This document shows, in pieces, positions 61,614 to 64,000 of a DNA stretch of 64,000 bases (the first letter of the stretch is position 1; each line of letters begins with the position of its first letter). The DNA is from Sisyra terminalis. Lineage: Eukaryota; Arthropoda; Insecta; Neuroptera; Sisyridae. The notes under the pieces are model-generated. The model was given only the letters and a program-made list of their open reading frames with translations, did no database searches and was not told where the DNA came from. Location of the stretch: positions 45,890,630-45,954,629 of the forward strand of contig OY292274.1 of assembly GCA_958496175.1 (NCBI GenBank). Direction: 5' to 3'. The translations under genes were made by a program, and so were the position numbers.

Positions 61614-62530
61614 GGGAAGGCTGGGTACAAAAGTAACACTTTGTACTTTTACATTGATTTCTGGCTAAGTGTTAATATTGTCATTAAATGAATATAACTA
61701 CATATAAATTTAATTTATGTTCTTTATAATGGTAACTCGATTTGTTAAATTATGGTGTGTTTTATATGAATAACACAGAGTTTAAAAAAAATTGCCAGTT
61801 GTTACTTTCGACCACGTAGATGGGTCGAAAGTAACATGTTGTGGGTCGAAAGTAACAAGACAAAGGAGTTACTAATGAAAACAATAGCACAAATTAAATC
61901 AACAAATTATTTATTTTTAAGACTTAATATTAATGATACAAACAAAATTCAGCATTTTAAATACTCAAAAAATATATATTTTAAGGAAACGAATCAACAG
62001 AATGCCGCGACAACGCATAAAAACTATCGACACGGAAGTGTATCGGAAAGCATTCTATTGAAGTTGACACCCATAAAAATATGATGTTGGTCATAATATC
62101 ATTACAAGGACAAAAGTAACATATTACTTTTGTACCCTAGAGGGCTATGTTATTTTTGTACCCATTCTCATTTTTAATAAAACATGTGATATAACCTTAA
62201 AACGGAACGTGCTAGACAAAAACGAATTTAAACAATGTACAAGTTATCTAATCAAGAATGGATATGCAAACATTCGGATTGCTATGATCCTTTTACGACT
62301 ATGTAAACAATAAATAAGAAAACGTCGAAAAACTGACTTTTGACTCGTTAAAACACATTACGTCCTATTATATAACCTAACAACGCACTGCGCATGCGTC
62401 GACTTAATGGGATTGAGGGGGGTGTTACAGGCTATCACCTGAAGGCAGCAAAGCGATGTTCGGCCATTGGATAAACCTAGAAATCATTTGTTACTTTCGA
62501 CCCGCCGTTACTTTTGTACCCAGTCTCCCC
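61614..62530. mobile_element. TA-flanked TIR element with repeated AAAGTAAC modules
   Basis: The ends GGGAAGGCTGGGTACAAAAG and the complement of GGGGAGACTGGGTACAAAAG are flanked by TA. The modules GGGTCGAAAGTAACA and GGTACAAAAGTAAC recur about eight times in both orientations (61,625, 61,805, 61,822, 61,842, 62,113, 62,135, 62,490, 62,507). Open frames are short. MPRQRIKTIDTEVYRKAFY at 62,003 may be a decayed transposase start. Confidence 0.7.
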
Positions 62531-62879
62531 TACTGCACTTTTTCGATATAAGAATTTTTATCTTTTTTTATTATATTTGAAATGGGAAACTGTTTTCCTG
62601 GGAAACTGTTTTCCTGGGAAACTTAAAGTAGTACCAATTTTTTTTTGTATAAAATTTCATTATTACCTTAATATGTAAGTAATCGTTTGATATTGAAGTT
62701 CTTTGAAATCGTTCTTTTTTCCCGTTCGATCGTTTGTTAATACAGTTCATCTGAATTTGTGGCTTAGAGTTCAAACAATTCATTTAAAAAAAAAAAGAAA
62801 AAACTAATAAATGCAAAACGGTAAAGGAAATCATTATTGTAGATCTTAGATTCTTTTGTTGATTTTTTTATTTATTTAC

Positions 62880-63032
62880 CATCGCTTTATAACTGCCACG
62901 GTTTTTAGCAATTCTAGAGTTAAAAAAAACCGTACATCGAGAAAAATTGAAAATTTTCTCGATACGAGGATCGAACCCAGCATCTACCAGTTTTGGAGGG
63001 ACCACTTTGAGCGCTCTGACACTGGTAGACTT
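62880..63032 (-). repeat. tRNA-derived SINE
   Basis: On the minus strand: head CTACCAGTGTCAGAGCGCTC, B-box GGGTTCGATCCTCG, body GAGAAAATTTTCAATTTTTC then CTCTAGAATTGCTAAAAACC. The head is related to, but not the same as, that at 35.7 kb. Short open frames here come only from the SINE. Confidence 0.65.
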
Positions 63033-63508
63033 TATCTTATATTCATTTCGCAATTTTATAGATATCGTAAAGTCAATTTCCCAAAAACTATATGTGTTTT
63101 GGGGTGGATATGATTGGGTGCGATCGGTGATTCTAAAATAGAAAAACCCAAGTACATACTTATTTATCAATTCTAATGTAAATGTTATTATCTAATCGGG
63201 TAATTAACGCATTGTTTTGTTCTACATCCAAATTTACCTATTAAAAATTGGCAAGTTAACTTTGATCCATTAATAAAATTGTCCTACACCAAAAGCTATT
63301 TTATACCATATTTGATATTTTTTTTCAATAAAACATTGTAAAATGTTTTGCAGAAAAGTTTATTTAAAAAAAATTTACTTTAAAATTGTACACGTTACTC
63401 AGGTATCTATTTGTACAGTTCTATACAAATTTTGTTCTGTTGTACTTATTTTTTCTTAGTTGAGTAAGAAACGCTCTAATAATGGAAAAATTCAGAAATT
63501 CAGACACA
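63033..63508. other. Intergenic, nothing recognised
   Basis: AT-rich; no gene, tRNA or terminal repeat seen. Confidence 0.4.
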
Positions 63509-63516
63509 ACGCAAAA

Positions 63517-63791
63517 CAAGGGTGGATTTGGGGGGGAGGCACGGGGCACGTGCCCCCCCCTCCCGTTTTTTTGTGTACTGTGAAGATTCCATAACAGTAC
63601 ACACTTAGAAGCAAATCAAATTATTAAAGTTGTGAAAATATATGAATAAAATAACAGAAAGAACATTAGTGAAACTCTAGTCTATTTCTGGCTGAAATTG
63701 CGAATTTTTTTCGTGATCCCTTTCACGCACTTGCAAATGAAAGATGATATTGTGCCCTCTCCCCCAGAAAAAAATCTTGAATCCGCCCTTG
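63517..63791. mobile_element. hAT-type MITE with perfect target duplication
   Basis: 275 bp. Ends CAAGGGTGGATTTGGGGGG and the complement of CAAGGGCGGATT. Flanked by ACGCAAAA at 63,509-63,516 and 63,792-63,799. A C-rich palindrome GGGGCACGTGCCCC lies near the left end. Confidence 0.85.
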
Positions 63792-64000
63792 ACGCAAAAT
63801 ATGATGAAAATTGTCATTTTGTTGTCGCCAGGATTTCGAAGTATTTTAATAAAATTATACTATTATATAAAGCAGTTTATAATAATTTATAAAGTTTATA
63901 TATATAATAATTTATAGATTTTCGTGGATTTTCGGGGATTTCCTGAATAAAATTTGGGATGCCATGAGATAAACCATTGTATGATATTAAAATATTCGTT

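Noticed and set aside
62856..63170. Three open frames of 64-100 codons
   Set aside because: They translate the tRNA-derived SINE and share its sequence with other copies.

Overview
This is a 64 kb piece of AT-rich nuclear DNA from an insect. The evidence is GT-AG split genes with insect-like proteins, a ZAD-type zinc-finger protein (a family expanded in insects), an NK2 homeobox gene of the vnd type, and many hAT, Tc1/pogo and tRNA-SINE repeats. I cannot name the order from sequence alone. Exon boundaries below were derived by eye from splice consensus, reading-frame phase and remembered family alignments. The summed exon lengths are divisible by three for every complete gene model.

Positions 1-26,200 hold five minus-strand genes in a row. 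They are a C1A cysteine protease (its 3' part lies off the left edge), PPP4R4 (HEAT-repeat regulatory subunit of protein phosphatase 4), CMTR1 (mRNA cap1 2'-O-methyltransferase with an N-terminal G-patch), RBBP5 (WD40 subunit of SET1/MLL H3K4 methyltransferase complexes) and an aldo-keto reductase. The aldo-keto reductase is divergent, across about 440 bp, from a plus-strand ZAD-C2H2 zinc-finger gene at 26,622-30,672. Apart from chromatin and mRNA housekeeping roles these genes have no obvious common pathway; the cluster looks like ordinary synteny.

Positions 34,467-56,903 are almost entirely one plus-strand developmental gene, a vnd/NK2-2 homologue of six exons with introns of up to 8.8 kb. 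It encodes a TN motif, an acidic stretch, an NK2-class homeodomain with Tyr54, and the NK2-specific domain. A GC-rich coding exon at 41,137-41,388, with no start codon of its own, joins in phase to both neighbours. A separate GC-rich island at about 40,620-41,060 may be an internal promoter.

The rest is repeats. There is a family of about 220-bp nearly fully palindromic MITEs (ten near-complete copies, several with 8-bp target duplications) and a tRNA-derived SINE family (six copies). There are also a 1.1-kb hAT element with a perfect 8-bp target duplication in an RBBP5 intron, a pogo-like element with a Psq-type helix-turn-helix remnant, and a Tc1 relic. Inside vnd lies a 1.4-kb terminal-inverted-repeat element full of GGCCGAT-type palindromes, with a transposon-protein exon. 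Positions 57,200-64,000 hold no gene I can recognise.
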